Part shown: piece by piece, positions 15,761 through 25,024 of the stretch | Position numbering within the stretch: the stretch's first letter is position 1 | Layout of the letters: every line of letters begins with the position of its first letter | From: an uncultured Chitinophagaceae bacterium | GTDB lineage: Bacteria > Bacteroidota > Bacteroidia > Chitinophagales > Chitinophagaceae | Direction: 5' to 3' | NCBI GenBank assembly: GCA_903870685.1 | Contig: CAIQDX010000041.1 | Location: 1-34,482, forward strand | DNA length: 34,482 nt | Position numbers and translations under genes: made by a program | The notes under the pieces: model-generated | What the model was told of the DNA's origin: nothing | What the model saw: the letters and a program-made list of their open reading frames with translations, nothing else | Databases searched by the model: none

Positions 15761-16481
15761 TCATTCTTGGAGATTTTTGAATATCATATTCACCCAATTG
15801 ATAATCGCCAAACACTTCCTGCACTTGCATGTTTTGTGATGACAACATTTCTGTAAAATCTCTTAAAGAAAATTTTGCAACACGTTCGGTAAATAAATGT
15901 TTCAACGAATTAGTTGTTGTATCTGTAATCTGAATCTGTTTATAAAAATGTTGTTCATCAAACCATTTGCTGATGTGAAAATGAATACCATTAATTTCTT
16001 TTTCGAAAATTTTTTCCATATCATTTTCAGCATGATGCACATTCAAATAATCAATTACAAAAATGCCGTTCGGTTTTAAACTTTGCGAAATTGTTCTTAT
16101 TGCATTATCGTGTTCACGCTTTGTTCTAAAATATCCGAAACTTGTAAAAAAATTAAAAGCGTAATCAAAATAATTTATCCGGAAAGGCAAACGCATGTCG
16201 TGCTGATAAAAATGCAGCGAATCATTTTCAAATTCTTTTGCTTCTTCTATCGAAGAAAAAGAAATATCAATTCCTGTAACATCAAAACCCATTTCTGCCA
16301 AAGCCTTGCTGTGTCTGCCTTTTCCGCATGCCACATCAAGCATGTTTGAATGCAGTGGCGGTTGCAGATGATGAATTAATTTTTTTAAAAAATCAAATGC
16401 TTCATCATCACCTCTGTTATTATAAAGTAAATGATAATAAGGAGAACTGAACCAATCTTTAAACCATGTTTCCGTTGGCAT
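15735..16481 (-). CDS. Class I SAM-dependent methyltransferase
   Basis: With the start at 16481 the protein has 248 aa, beginning MPTETWFKDWFSSPYYHLLY. The frame is open to 16703, but the extra 74 codons run antisense through the glmM promoter and start and resemble nothing; a TAnnTTTG box at 16505-16498 just upstream of 16481 supports the short form. Motif I is MLDVACGKGRHSKALA (SAM-binding GxG-type loop), followed by VTGIDIS with the acidic residue that binds the ribose. FDYAFNFFTSFGYF and the ILKPNG-like phrase SLKPNGIFVIDYLN match later motifs. The opening FKDWFSSPYYHLLY is seen in many Bacteroidota methyltransferases annotated only at the superfamily level. The substrate is unknown. Confidence 0.85.
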   Translation of the reverse strand: MPTETWFKDWFSSPYYHLLYNNRGDDEAFDFLKKLIHHLQPPLHSNMLDVACGKGRHSKALAEMGFDVTGIDISFSSIEEAKEFENDSLHFYQHDMRLPFRINYFDYAFNFFTSFGYFRTKREHDNAIRTISQSLKPNGIFVIDYLNVHHAENDMEKIFEKEINGIHFHISKWFDEQHFYKQIQITDTTTNSLKHLFTERVAKFSLRDFTEMLSSQNMQVQEVFGDYQLGEYDIQKSPRMIIFAKKVQ

Positions 16482-16497
16482 ATTATTTCTTGTGATG

Positions 16498-16505
16498 CAA
16501 AGGTA
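16498..16505 (-). promoter_or_regulatory. TAnnTTTG box for the methyltransferase gene
   Basis: TACCTTTG on the minus strand matches the Bacteroidota -7 consensus TAnnTTTG and lies 16 bp upstream of the chosen ATG at 16481. A matching -33 box was not clear. Confidence 0.5.
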
Positions 16506-16586
16506 ATGCAGATGAAAAAAAATAAAGCTTTCGTTTTTAAATACAGTTTCAAATACAAGATCTATTTCCTTTTCAACATGTTTTAT

Positions 16587-16594
16587 TATGTTTG
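16587..16594 (+). promoter_or_regulatory. TAnnTTTG box for glmM
   Basis: TATGTTTG matches the Bacteroidota -7 consensus and lies 29 bp before the ATG at 16624. It overlaps the upstream in-frame ATG at 16588, which argues that 16588 is not the real start. A clear -33 TTTG was not found. Confidence 0.5.
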
Positions 16595-16623
16595 CAAACC
16601 CCCGAACAACAAAAACTAGAATT

Positions 16624-18003
16624 ATGGCATTGATTAAAAGCATCTCAGGTATCAGAGGAACTATCGGAGGAAAACCGGGTAATACATTAAGTCCTTTAGA
16701 CATTGTTCGTTTTACAGCTGCTTATGGCACATGGTTATCTCAACAATCATCCAATAAAAAAATTATTTTAGGAAGAGATGGAAGGATTAGTGGCGAAATG
16801 GTAAATCGTTTAGTCGTTAGTACATTAAATGCATTAGGATTGGATGTTATTGATCTTGGATTAAGCACTACTCCCACAGTTGAAATGGCTGTGATATTTG
16901 AAGAAGCTGCGGGTGGAATTATTTTAACGGCAAGTCATAATCCAAAAGAATGGAATGCATTAAAATTATTAAATCATAAAGGTGAATTTATTAGTGGTGA
17001 TGACGGTGCAAAATTGTTGACCATTGCCGAGAGCGATGATTATAATTTTGTTTCGGTTGATAAATTAGGATCACACATCATCAACGAAACCCTTTTGCAG
17101 CAACACATTGACGCAGTTGTAAATTATCCGTTGGTTGATATTGCTGCCATAAAAAAACGCAAATTCAAAATTGTTATCGATGCCATTAACAGTACCGGTG
17201 CCATTGCCGTTCCTTTATTATTAAAACAATTAGGTGTAAAAGATTTTACAGTTTTAAATGGGGAAGTAACAGGAAATTTTGCGCATAACCCCGAACCATT
17301 ACCTCAACATTTGACCGAGTTATGCAGTGAAGTAAATAAACAAAATGCTGATCTCGGAATTGCTGTTGATCCTGATGTTGATCGTTTATGTTTTGTTTGT
17401 GAAGATGGTAGTTTATTTGGCGAAGAATATACTTTGGTTGCAGTTTCCGATTATGTTTTACAACATCGCAAAGGAAATACTGTTAGCAACATGTCGTCAA
17501 CAAGAGCATTAAAAGATATTACCATAAAACATGGCGGCGAATATTTTCCAAGTGCTGTTGGCGAAGTAAATGTGGTTACAAAAATGAAAGCGGTTAATGC
17601 AGTTATCGGCGGCGAAGGCAATGGTGGCATCATTGTTCCCGATTTGCATTATGGCAGAGATGCATTAATTGGTATCGCTTTGTTTTTAACACATTTAGCA
17701 AAAGAAAAAAAATCAGCGAAGCAATTGCGCAACACTTATCCCAATTATTTTATCAGCAAAAATAAAATTGAATTAAAAGAAGGTGTTGATGTGAAAAAAA
17801 TATTTACTGCCATCAAAGAAAAATATAAAAAGAATCCTATCAATACCGAAGATGGACTGAAGATAGAATTCGATAACGATTGGGTTCATTTGCGTACCAG
17901 CAATACAGAACCTATCATTCGCATTTATGCCGAAAGTAATTTTGAAACAACATCGGCAAATATTGCAAAACGAATTATGGAAGATATTCGTGAGGTATCG
18001 TAA
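16624..18003 (+). CDS. glmM: Phosphoglucosamine mutase-like alpha-D-phosphohexomutase
   Basis: A 459-aa cytoplasmic enzyme expected to interconvert glucosamine-6-phosphate and glucosamine-1-phosphate on the route to UDP-GlcNAc for peptidoglycan and lipid A. The start at 16624 gives MALIKSISGIRGTIGG, the family N-terminus. All four signature loops are visible: catalytic Ser S104 in TASHNP, metal-binding DPDVDR at 249-254, sugar-specificity loop GGEGNGG (near 341-347), and phosphate-binding RTSNTEPIIR near the C-terminus. DPDxDR rather than DGDGDR also fits phosphomannomutase/phosphoglucomutase, so specificity is not certain. Bacteroidota GlmM proteins, as I recall them, share GGEGNGG followed by an HYGRDAL motif, which is present here. 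It is divergent from the methyltransferase gene and followed by a terminator hairpin. Confidence 0.85.
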   Translation: MALIKSISGIRGTIGGKPGNTLSPLDIVRFTAAYGTWLSQQSSNKKIILGRDGRISGEMVNRLVVSTLNALGLDVIDLGLSTTPTVEMAVIFEEAAGGIILTASHNPKEWNALKLLNHKGEFISGDDGAKLLTIAESDDYNFVSVDKLGSHIINETLLQQHIDAVVNYPLVDIAAIKKRKFKIVIDAINSTGAIAVPLLLKQLGVKDFTVLNGEVTGNFAHNPEPLPQHLTELCSEVNKQNADLGIAVDPDVDRLCFVCEDGSLFGEEYTLVAVSDYVLQHRKGNTVSNMSSTRALKDITIKHGGEYFPSAVGEVNVVTKMKAVNAVIGGEGNGGIIVPDLHYGRDALIGIALFLTHLAKEKKSAKQLRNTYPNYFISKNKIELKEGVDVKKIFTAIKEKYKKNPINTEDGLKIEFDNDWVHLRTSNTEPIIRIYAESNFETTSANIAKRIMEDIREVS

Positions 18004-18030
18004 AACATTAATAAAAATGTATCAATCGAT

Positions 18031-18069
18031 AAATATAAAATCCTGCCTCGGTGGGATTTTATATTTTTG
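18031..18069 (+). terminator. Terminator hairpin after glmM, overlapping the next promoter
   Basis: A perfect 13-bp stem, AAATATAAAATCC (18031-18043) with GGATTTTATATTT (18054-18066), begins 27 bp after the glmM stop and runs into T-rich sequence. The right arm overlaps the TATTTTTG box of the next gene. Confidence 0.65.
18062..18069 (+). promoter_or_regulatory. TAnnTTTG box for the cysteine desulfurase gene
   Basis: TATTTTTG matches the Bacteroidota -7 consensus and lies 33 bp before the GTG at 18103. The in-frame TTG at 18067 falls inside the box, so it is an unlikely start. Confidence 0.5.
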
Positions 18070-18102
18070 CCAACTACAAATGATGAAATATTAAAAGCAA
18101 CA

Positions 18103-19230
18103 GTGAAAAGAATTTATTTAGATAACGCAGCAACAACATCGCTCGATCCGCAAGTATTAGAAGCCATGATGCCATACATGACCACTCATTTTGGTAATCC
18201 ATCTTCTATTTACAGTTATGGAAGAGAAAGTCGTTTGGCTATTGAGAATGCAAGAAAGACAGTGGCAAAAATTTTACACGCAAATCCTGCTGAAATATTT
18301 TTTACCAGTGGTGGCACCGAAAGTAGTAATACCGCCATTCTTTCCGCTGTTAGAGATCTAGGCTGCAAACATATTATTACTTCTAAAATAGAACATCATG
18401 CAACATTGCATACCGTTGAATATTTATTAAAAAATAATGAAGCAACAGTTAGCTATGTTACTGTATTGCAAGACGGACAAATTGATGTAGCCGAACTTGA
18501 AAAATCATTAGCAGAAACCAAAGAGAAATGTTTGGTTACATTATTACATGCCAATAATGAAATTGGTACCTTGATAGATCTGAATATTGTTGGAAACATT
18601 TGCAAAAAATACAATGCTGTTTTTCACAGCGATACGGTACAAACAATTGCACATTTTAATTTTGATTTAAGAAATACGCCTGTTGATTTTATTACAGGTT
18701 CAGGACATAAATTTCACGGACCAAAAGGTGTTGGTATTTTATATGTGAATGAGAACATCAAGATAAAACCCTTTGTGCATGGCGGTTCGCAGGAACGCGA
18801 CATGCGTGCAGGAACCGAAAATTTATATGGCATTGTTGGTTTTGCAAAAGCATTAGAAATAGCAACTGCCAATTTCGAAAAAGAAAGTGCTTACATTCTT
18901 TCGTTGAAAATGTACATGGCAGAACAATTAAAAAATCAAATAAATAATATCAGTTTTAACGGCGATGTTTTTGGAAAAAGTTTATATACTATTTTAAGTG
19001 TGAATTTTCCGCGTACTGAAAAAAGCGAAATGCTTTTATTTAATTTAGACATCAATAATATTTGTGCATCGGGCGGAAGTGCCTGCACAAGCGGTGCCGA
19101 TATTGGCAGTCATGTTATTGCTGCAATTAATAATAATCCCGATCTGGTTACTGTTCGTTTTTCTTTTTGCAAGCATAATACAACCGAAGAAATCGATTTG
19201 GTAATTGAAAAGTTAAAAGGGATTATTTAA
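18103..19230 (+). CDS. Cysteine desulfurase (NifS/IscS family)
   Basis: A 375-aa PLP enzyme that takes sulfur from cysteine as a protein persulfide for Fe-S clusters or other thio-cofactors. A GTG start is chosen because it gives VKRIYLDNAATTSLDP, the standard family N-terminus, and sits just after a TAnnTTTG box; the frame is open to a TTG at 18067. The PLP-binding Lys is K203 in SGHKFHGPKG, with HH at 98-99 (EHHAT) for cofactor stacking. The catalytic Cys is C328 in ASGGSACTSG, on a short loop. GGSQERDMRAGTEN is a typical substrate-binding stretch. No iscU or suf gene is next to it, so IscS versus NifS roles cannot be separated; hence no symbol. Confidence 0.9.
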   Translation: MKRIYLDNAATTSLDPQVLEAMMPYMTTHFGNPSSIYSYGRESRLAIENARKTVAKILHANPAEIFFTSGGTESSNTAILSAVRDLGCKHIITSKIEHHATLHTVEYLLKNNEATVSYVTVLQDGQIDVAELEKSLAETKEKCLVTLLHANNEIGTLIDLNIVGNICKKYNAVFHSDTVQTIAHFNFDLRNTPVDFITGSGHKFHGPKGVGILYVNENIKIKPFVHGGSQERDMRAGTENLYGIVGFAKALEIATANFEKESAYILSLKMYMAEQLKNQINNISFNGDVFGKSLYTILSVNFPRTEKSEMLLFNLDINNICASGGSACTSGADIGSHVIAAINNNPDLVTVRFSFCKHNTTEEIDLVIEKLKGII

Positions 19231-19264
19231 TTGTTATTAACGCTTCACTTTGTATTTCGCAAAT

Positions 19265-19272
19265 TACATTTG
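19265..19272 (+). promoter_or_regulatory. TAnnTTTG box for the DUF4403 gene
   Basis: TACATTTG lies 18 bp before the ATG at 19291, matching the -7 consensus. A TTTG at 19249-19252 is too close to be the usual -33 element. Confidence 0.4.
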
Positions 19273-19290
19273 CAATCGAAAATAAATTCT

Positions 19291-20688
19291 ATGCATCGTT
19301 CAATAGTCATTGTATCTTTTCTTGTGATGGCGCAAATGCTTTCATCATGCAGCACCACAAAAAAAATTGAATCATTAAAACCTGAACCCAATTACAGCAA
19401 AGAAATAGTGTACGAAAAACAGGTAAGCTATGTTAACATGCCGATTGAAATGACGGTTGTTGATCTTCAAAACCAACTCAATAAATTCTTGACCGGATTG
19501 ATTTATGAGGATAATAATATTGAAGATGATAATTTGATGATGAAGGTATGGAAACAGGCACCCATCATCTTAAATGAAAATAACGGTAAGATAGATATGG
19601 TGCTGCCATTAAAGATCTGGGTGAAAGTTAGATATGGTTTCGAAAAATTTGGTATAAAGGCTTATGATAATCGTGAAATTAATTTGAACGGAATAATAAA
19701 ATTAACCACTACACCAATTTTTAAAGATTGGAAATTTACTACATCAACCGAAAAAATTTCTTTCGAATGGAATGAAAGTCCTACCATAAATATTGCTGGT
19801 CAAAATATTCCGGTAACATTATTAATTAATCCTGCACTGGCTTTGTTTAAAAATAAAATTTCGAATTCAATTGATGAAAGCATCAATCAATCACTCGATA
19901 TAAAACCATATATTTTTACTGCGCTCGAACAGATCAGTAAACCGGTAGAAGTAAATAAAGATTATCATGTTTGGTTTGCCATGCAGCCTGTAGAATTATA
20001 TACCAACCGTGCTGTTATCGCCAATAAAAAAATCACCATTGTAATGGGCATGAAAACATTTGTTGAAACAGCCATCAACTCTACCCCATCGCTTCAGTTC
20101 GATAAAAATAAAATTGTTTTATTAAGTGCCGAAAAATTACCAGATGATTTTGGTGTAACCATTGCCGGTATTGTAACCTACGAGAATGCAGCAGCATTAA
20201 TGCAAACAAATTTTACAGGGAAAGAGTTTAAATCGGGCAGCCGTTCTGTTACCATCAACAATATTAATATTTGGGGGAAGGATGGAAAAATGATCGTTGA
20301 ATTAAACATGAGTGGTTCGGTAAATGGTAATTTTTATTTATCGGGTGTGCCTGTTTACGATGCTGTGAAAAAAGAAATTTCAATTGCCGATATAGATTTT
20401 GTTTTAGACAGTAAAAATAAATTACTCGCTTTAGGCGATTGGATAGCACATGGAACCATTGCAAAAAAAATAAAAGACAATTGCCATTATTCCATGAGCG
20501 AACAATTAACTACTGCCGAAACAACAACAAAAAATTATTTTAATAATTATCAACCCGTAAAAGGTGTTACAGTTAATGGAAGTCTTACTTCACTCAACCC
20601 GACAAAAATTATTCTTACACCCAATGCCATCATCACTACCATTGAAGCCAAAGGAAAAGTTGCAGTAAGTATTAATGGGATGCAATAA
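19291..20688 (+). CDS. DUF4403 family lipoprotein
   Basis: A 465-aa exported protein. The ATG at 19291 begins a lipoprotein signal (MHRSIVIVSFLVMAQMLSSC) with lipobox LSSC and lipidated C20; the longer frame from 19231 would bury it. The mature part is mostly beta strands with repeated halves: DLQNQLNKFLTGLIYED and PLKIWVKVRYGFEKFGIKAYDNREINLNG early on, then a second set near SGSVNGNFYLSGVPVYD. That layout and the phrase IWVKVRYG fit DUF4403, a Bacteroidota family of unknown function that resembles lipid-binding TULIP-like folds in general shape (inference). The C-terminal ANAIITTIEAKGKVAVSI is written here as landmarks AIITTIEAKG and KVAVSI. It stands alone after the cysteine desulfurase gene and has its own promoter box. 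Confidence 0.8.
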   Translation: MHRSIVIVSFLVMAQMLSSCSTTKKIESLKPEPNYSKEIVYEKQVSYVNMPIEMTVVDLQNQLNKFLTGLIYEDNNIEDDNLMMKVWKQAPIILNENNGKIDMVLPLKIWVKVRYGFEKFGIKAYDNREINLNGIIKLTTTPIFKDWKFTTSTEKISFEWNESPTINIAGQNIPVTLLINPALALFKNKISNSIDESINQSLDIKPYIFTALEQISKPVEVNKDYHVWFAMQPVELYTNRAVIANKKITIVMGMKTFVETAINSTPSLQFDKNKIVLLSAEKLPDDFGVTIAGIVTYENAAALMQTNFTGKEFKSGSRSVTINNINIWGKDGKMIVELNMSGSVNGNFYLSGVPVYDAVKKEISIADIDFVLDSKNKLLALGDWIAHGTIAKKIKDNCHYSMSEQLTTAETTTKNYFNNYQPVKGVTVNGSLTSLNPTKIILTPNAIITTIEAKGKVAVSINGMQ

Positions 20689-20772
20689 TTTATTTGAAAC
20701 ATATTTATCAGCAGAAGTTTACTTAATGAAGTGAAATGTTAGACCGTGAAATAGGGTAAATCTATAGTCGCT

Positions 20773-20780
20773 TATATTTG
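20773..20780 (+). promoter_or_regulatory. TAnnTTTG box for the erythromycin-esterase-like gene
   Basis: TATATTTG matches the -7 consensus and lies 22 bp before the ATG at 20803, giving a short leader. No clear -33 TTTG is upstream. Confidence 0.5.
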
Positions 20781-20802
20781 TGCTGACATTTATTTTCATT
20801 CT

Positions 20803-22068
20803 ATGTTCAAACCATTTTTTATACTTCTTTTATTTTGTTGCACTGACTTTGTTAATGGTCAGGATAATATTAAAAAATTCGTTCAAGAAAATTCGGTTCA
20901 GATAAAATCGATTGAACCTGACTCTTCAAACTATTCAGATTTAGAAGTGATTGGTGATGCAATTGGCAATGCAAAAGTTGTAATGCTGGGCGAACAAGAT
21001 CATGGAGATGCTCCTACATTTTTAGCAAAGACCAGATTAATAAAATATCTGCATGAAAAGAAAGGATTTAATGTAGTTGCTTTTGAAAGTGATTTTTTTG
21101 GATTAAACTTTGGTTGGGATGAATTAGTTAAAACGCCTCCGAACGTAGCGAAATTTATTCGTCAAAATATATTTCCAATTTGGACGGGTTGTAATACATG
21201 TCAGGAGCTTTTTAATCATTATATTCCTGAAAGTTACAATACGTCAAACCCAATTACAGTAAGCGGTTTTGATAATCAAATGATGTTAACTTATTCCTTC
21301 CTGTTTTTAGCTTCAAAATTAGATAGTGTGCTGAGATCAGCGAATCTTCCAATCACAAAAGAAGTTTATTATCAAACTGAAATTTTGCCTTTAATTGATT
21401 CAATGAAATTGTGGTATTTGAAACCTCCTACCGACTCCAGCATATTTTCAAAGTGTGAGCAATATTTATTGGAAATAAAAAAACAAGCAGAACAAAGATT
21501 TGATACTAATGATTTTTGGATGATAATCATTAAGAATCTCCTTCAAGAAAATAAAACCTACAGAATTAATCTTGTTAATTATAGACTTACCAGAAACGCA
21601 AGAGATTTTCAGATGGCATCAAATTTAAAATGGCTATCAGAAATTAAATATAAAAACGAAAAAATAATAGTTTGGGCTGCAAATTATCATATTGCAAAAT
21701 ATGCTGACACCGCATCTCCCGATATTTCCAAACAACTTATTTCGATGGGCAGCTTTTTTACAAACGATAGCCTTTTACTAAGGAGCACTTATATAATTGG
21801 ATTTGATTCTTTTAGCGGGGATGCCGGAAGATTAGGATTTAAAGATTACACAATAACTAAACCTCGACCCAATGGTTTTGAAAACTGGATCAACACCAAA
21901 TATGAGTATGCATTTGTGAATTTTAAAGATTTCAATAATCAATTTCCAAATGCTCCTGAAAGTTTTTTCTTAAAAGGATTTGGTCATAGTAGTTTTAAAA
22001 CCAATTGGACCAGACTTTTTGATGCTGAATTTTTTATTAGAAATATGTTTCCTTGTGAGAAAAAATAA
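20803..22068 (+). CDS. Erythromycin esterase family protein, exported
   Basis: A 421-aa protein with a signal peptide of about 19 residues ([13 protein letters not shown]). The family landmarks are all present: GEQDHG with E64 and H67 (GExxHG motif), FESDF with E95, [15 protein letters not shown] at 265-279 and [12 protein letters not shown] with H296, corresponding to the catalytic WAHNxHV stretch. Ere enzymes hydrolyse the macrolactone of 14-membered macrolides, but most relatives in environmental bacteria have no proven macrolide activity. The canonical WAHN is WAAN here, so drug resistance should not be assumed. The gene is followed, after one base, by the convergent deacetylase gene. It has its own promoter box and no evident partners. 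Confidence 0.8.
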   Translation: MFKPFFILLLFCCTDFVNGQDNIKKFVQENSVQIKSIEPDSSNYSDLEVIGDAIGNAKVVMLGEQDHGDAPTFLAKTRLIKYLHEKKGFNVVAFESDFFGLNFGWDELVKTPPNVAKFIRQNIFPIWTGCNTCQELFNHYIPESYNTSNPITVSGFDNQMMLTYSFLFLASKLDSVLRSANLPITKEVYYQTEILPLIDSMKLWYLKPPTDSSIFSKCEQYLLEIKKQAEQRFDTNDFWMIIIKNLLQENKTYRINLVNYRLTRNARDFQMASNLKWLSEIKYKNEKIIVWAANYHIAKYADTASPDISKQLISMGSFFTNDSLLLRSTYIIGFDSFSGDAGRLGFKDYTITKPRPNGFENWINTKYEYAFVNFKDFNNQFPNAPESFFLKGFGHSSFKTNWTRLFDAEFFIRNMFPCEKK

Positions 22069-22069
22069 A

Positions 22070-22957
22070 TTACTCTTTTATATCCGGTCGTTTCATGGCA
22101 TTCAATCCTTTTTCTGCAACCAGCATTTTATAATTTACTAAGCGGTATTTATCCTCGTGTAAAAATTGCTGAAAAGGTTTTGAAATAAGTGAATTCAATT
22201 CTGCATTACGATGTATGCTCATTTCTTTTGGGCCAAAAGGATTAAGATCTTCCATCGCTGCTAATTCAGGTCCATCAAGGCCTACATGAAATACAAATAA
22301 TTTTATGCCGCCTTCTTTCAATGTTTTTGTTCTCGATAATAATGTATCTAATTTATTGGCGGGCGATGCAAAATAACCAATATCAATTCCATTTTCATCA
22401 TAATAACGAGAGATGGCTAATTTATATTCGATCGCTAATTTTTCAACGATCTTTCTTGTTTCTAAAGTTTGTACAGCAGCACTCATATGATAATCGAGAT
22501 AATCGATTTTCAATCCTGCTTTCAATGCTCTTTCAATTTGTGCACGCAATTCTGTTTCAATTTCATTTAGTTTAGGATCGTTGGCAAACAACAAAGCCCG
22601 TGAAGGAAAAAAATTACCCAAAGAATCAATCAATGAAGGAACAGCATGAGAACCTGCAACCGGTCCCCAACGATAATTTTTCCATTCAGCATTTAATGTG
22701 AGATGAATACCAACAGAAACATTGGGATATTTTTTCAGCAGATCAACAGCTTCTGTAAACCAAGAACAGGGAACCATTACCGACATTGAAACAGGAAACC
22801 CTTTTTCCAATACTTGTTTGGCAGCCATGTTTACCGAATGGCTCATACCAATATCATCGCAACGAATTAAAATTTGTGTGGAAGCATTTTTATTTTGTTG
22901 TGCAATTGAAAAAATACAAACAAATAAAAAAGCAATTGTTAGAGTGCGTTTCATCAA
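22070..22957 (-). CDS. ChbG/HpnK (YdjC) family carbohydrate deacetylase, exported
   Basis: A 295-aa protein with a signal peptide (LTIAFLFVCIFSIAQ). It carries the family metal and catalytic residues: D34-D35 in IRCDDIGMS, H85 in VGIHLTLN and D155/H157 in YLDYHMS. ChbG removes acetyl from chitooligosaccharides and HpnK acts on hopanoid-linked GlcNAc; the usual form is cytoplasmic, while this one is exported, as is common in Bacteroidota relatives. The substrate is unknown but an N-acetylated sugar is likely. The phrase HAVPSLIDSLGNFFPS is typical of the family. The gene lies 36 bp after the glgB stop in the same direction, but there is no functional link to glycogen. Confidence 0.85.
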   Translation of the reverse strand: MMKRTLTIAFLFVCIFSIAQQNKNASTQILIRCDDIGMSHSVNMAAKQVLEKGFPVSMSVMVPCSWFTEAVDLLKKYPNVSVGIHLTLNAEWKNYRWGPVAGSHAVPSLIDSLGNFFPSRALLFANDPKLNEIETELRAQIERALKAGLKIDYLDYHMSAAVQTLETRKIVEKLAIEYKLAISRYYDENGIDIGYFASPANKLDTLLSRTKTLKEGGIKLFVFHVGLDGPELAAMEDLNPFGPKEMSIHRNAELNSLISKPFQQFLHEDKYRLVNYKMLVAEKGLNAMKRPDIKE

Positions 22958-22993
22958 TTAATATTTATCAATGAAAATAAAAATTATAAAATA

Positions 22994-24976
22994 TTATCTC
23001 AACACAACAGCACCCAATGCAGGTAACTGTACTTTTAGTTTATACCATTTATCATCTTCATTAACCAACTCTGCTTTTATTTCCGGATTGAATACATCGC
23101 CTGTTCCCCAAAAAGCTTTATCATTACTGTTGAATATTTCTTTCCATTCGCTTTTGCCGTACACATGTATTTCCCAATCATTGCGTACAACAGGTGTAAC
23201 ATTTAGTATCACCAAAATATCATCTTTTTCTTTTTTGCCTTTTCGTTTAAAAACCATTACAGATTCTGCACGATGATTGAGGTCAACCCATTCAAATCCA
23301 CCCACCTCAAATTGTTTTTCATACAATGCAGGTTCGCTTCGGTATAATTCATTTAATTTTTGAACACAATATTTCATGCCACCATGACTTTCGTGTTGTA
23401 ACAGATCCCATTGCAATTCGCTTTTATAATTCCATTCGCTTGTTTGTGCAAACTCATCTCCCATGAATAATAATTTTGCGCCGGGATGTGTGAACATGTA
23501 AGTATACAAAATTCTGAGGTTCGCAAATTTCTGCCATTCATCTCCAGGCATTTTATAGATCATTGGTGATTTACCATGCACCACTTCATCATGAGATAAT
23601 GGCAACATAAAATTCTCATCATAGAAATACATCATACTGAATGTAAACTTATCCTGATTGGCACCACGAAAAATGGGATCGAGTTTAAAATAATCTAAAG
23701 TATCATGCATCCATCCCATCATCCATTTCATTCCAAAGCCAAGCCCATCCTCAAATGTAGGGCGACTAATACCTGGCCAATCGCTTGCTTCTTCGGCAAT
23801 AGTTTGAATATCGGGAAAGTCGCGGTACAATGTTTCATTCAGATCTTTGATGAATGCAATGGCTTCAATATTTCCATTACCACCATATTCATTTGCTTCC
23901 CATTGACCTGCATTGCGACTATAATCTAAACGCAACATAGAGCTTACAGCATCAACACGAATACCATCGATATGAAATTGCTCAAACCAAAATCTTGCAC
24001 TGCTAATTAAAAAACTTTTTATTTCGCCACGTTTATAATTGAAGATGTAAGAATTCCAATCAGGATGATAACCTTTACGCATATCAGCATATTCATAAGT
24101 ATGCGTTCCATCAAACATAAATAATCCATGTGCATCATAAGGAAAATGCGATGGCACCCAATCTAATATTACACCAATGCCTGCATTATGAAATGCATCA
24201 ACCATTGCAGCAAATTCTTGTGGATTACCAAAACGTGATGTTGGTGCAAAAAAACCTGTTCCCTGATAGCCCCAACTACCATCGAAAGGATGTTCCATTA
24301 CCGGCATAAATTCAACATGCGTAAATGCCATTTCTTTTACATAAGGAACTAATCTTTCTGTTATTTGTTGATAAGTATTGTAGGTTTCTTCATCGTGTTT
24401 ATCAGGTCGCATCCAACTTGCCAAATGCACTTCGTAAACAGAATAAGGTGATGATAATGCATTGTGTTTTTTTCTTGTCTTCATCCAATCCGCATCATTC
24501 CATTCGTAATTTGTTTGCCATGTAATGGATGCAGTAAAAGGCCGTTTTTCCCAGAAGTGTGCATAAGGATCGCCTTTATCTAATTTCATTCCCTGATAAC
24601 CGTGAATATGATATTTGTATGCTTCGCCTGCATGTACATCAGGAATAAATCCTTCCCAAATTCCTGAATTATCTAAACGAACTTTTAATGGATGCGATTC
24701 TTTGTTCCAATTATTGAAATAACCTGTAACAGTTACCAGTGTTGCGTTTGGAGCCCACACTGCAAAATAAGTTCCCCATTTATCCAATACTTCAACTTGT
24801 TTATTACCTAATACTTTATACAAACTGTAATGAGTACCATTTTGAAAATTGCGAACATCATCATCAGTCAATAATGAATAATTCCAAACAGATTGCGTTG
24901 CATCAACAAAATGAATCTCTTCATATTTTTTTGCAACAGATTTTGTTGATCCTTTTTTATTATCAGATGACATCAC
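22994..24976 (-). CDS. glgB: 1,4-alpha-glucan branching enzyme (GH13)
   Basis: A 660-aa cytoplasmic enzyme that cuts alpha-1,4 chains and rejoins them as alpha-1,6 branches in glycogen. An N-terminal CBM48-like domain spans about 45-150 (FAVWAPNATLVTVTGYFNNW). The catalytic barrel follows with the GH13 regions: DWVPSHF (272-278), GIRVDAV with nucleophile D342, TIAEEAS with acid/base E395 and LSHDEV with D463. GSWGYQGTGFFAPTSRFG is the branching-enzyme form of region V. A C-terminal all-beta domain ends in ALGAVVLR. No glgA, glgC or glgP is adjacent. Start codons 24976 and 24973 are both possible. It diverges from nothing; the S10 peptidase gene lies 48 bp upstream in the same direction. Confidence 0.93.
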   Translation of the reverse strand: MMSSDNKKGSTKSVAKKYEEIHFVDATQSVWNYSLLTDDDVRNFQNGTHYSLYKVLGNKQVEVLDKWGTYFAVWAPNATLVTVTGYFNNWNKESHPLKVRLDNSGIWEGFIPDVHAGEAYKYHIHGYQGMKLDKGDPYAHFWEKRPFTASITWQTNYEWNDADWMKTRKKHNALSSPYSVYEVHLASWMRPDKHDEETYNTYQQITERLVPYVKEMAFTHVEFMPVMEHPFDGSWGYQGTGFFAPTSRFGNPQEFAAMVDAFHNAGIGVILDWVPSHFPYDAHGLFMFDGTHTYEYADMRKGYHPDWNSYIFNYKRGEIKSFLISSARFWFEQFHIDGIRVDAVSSMLRLDYSRNAGQWEANEYGGNGNIEAIAFIKDLNETLYRDFPDIQTIAEEASDWPGISRPTFEDGLGFGMKWMMGWMHDTLDYFKLDPIFRGANQDKFTFSMMYFYDENFMLPLSHDEVVHGKSPMIYKMPGDEWQKFANLRILYTYMFTHPGAKLLFMGDEFAQTSEWNYKSELQWDLLQHESHGGMKYCVQKLNELYRSEPALYEKQFEVGGFEWVDLNHRAESVMVFKRKGKKEKDDILVILNVTPVVRNDWEIHVYGKSEWKEIFNSNDKAFWGTGDVFNPEIKAELVNEDDKWYKLKVQLPALGAVVLR

Positions 24977-25024
24977 AATGATTTAAAATAGTTTTCAATA
25001 AAAGAATTTCTTTATCGACAATTA

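Noticed and set aside
16588-16623. Upstream ATG for glmM
   Set aside because: The ATG is inside the TATGTTTG box, and MALIKSISGIRGT is the family N-terminus.
16482-16703. N-terminal extension of the methyltransferase
   Set aside because: The extra 74 codons lie antisense to the glmM promoter and start, and a TAnnTTTG box sits right before the ATG at 16481.
18067-18102. TTG start for the cysteine desulfurase
   Set aside because: TTG falls within the promoter box and terminator stem, and the 12 added residues match nothing.
19231-19290. Longer TTG-started form of the DUF4403 protein
   Set aside because: It would put 20 residues before the lipoprotein signal and include the TACATTTG box.
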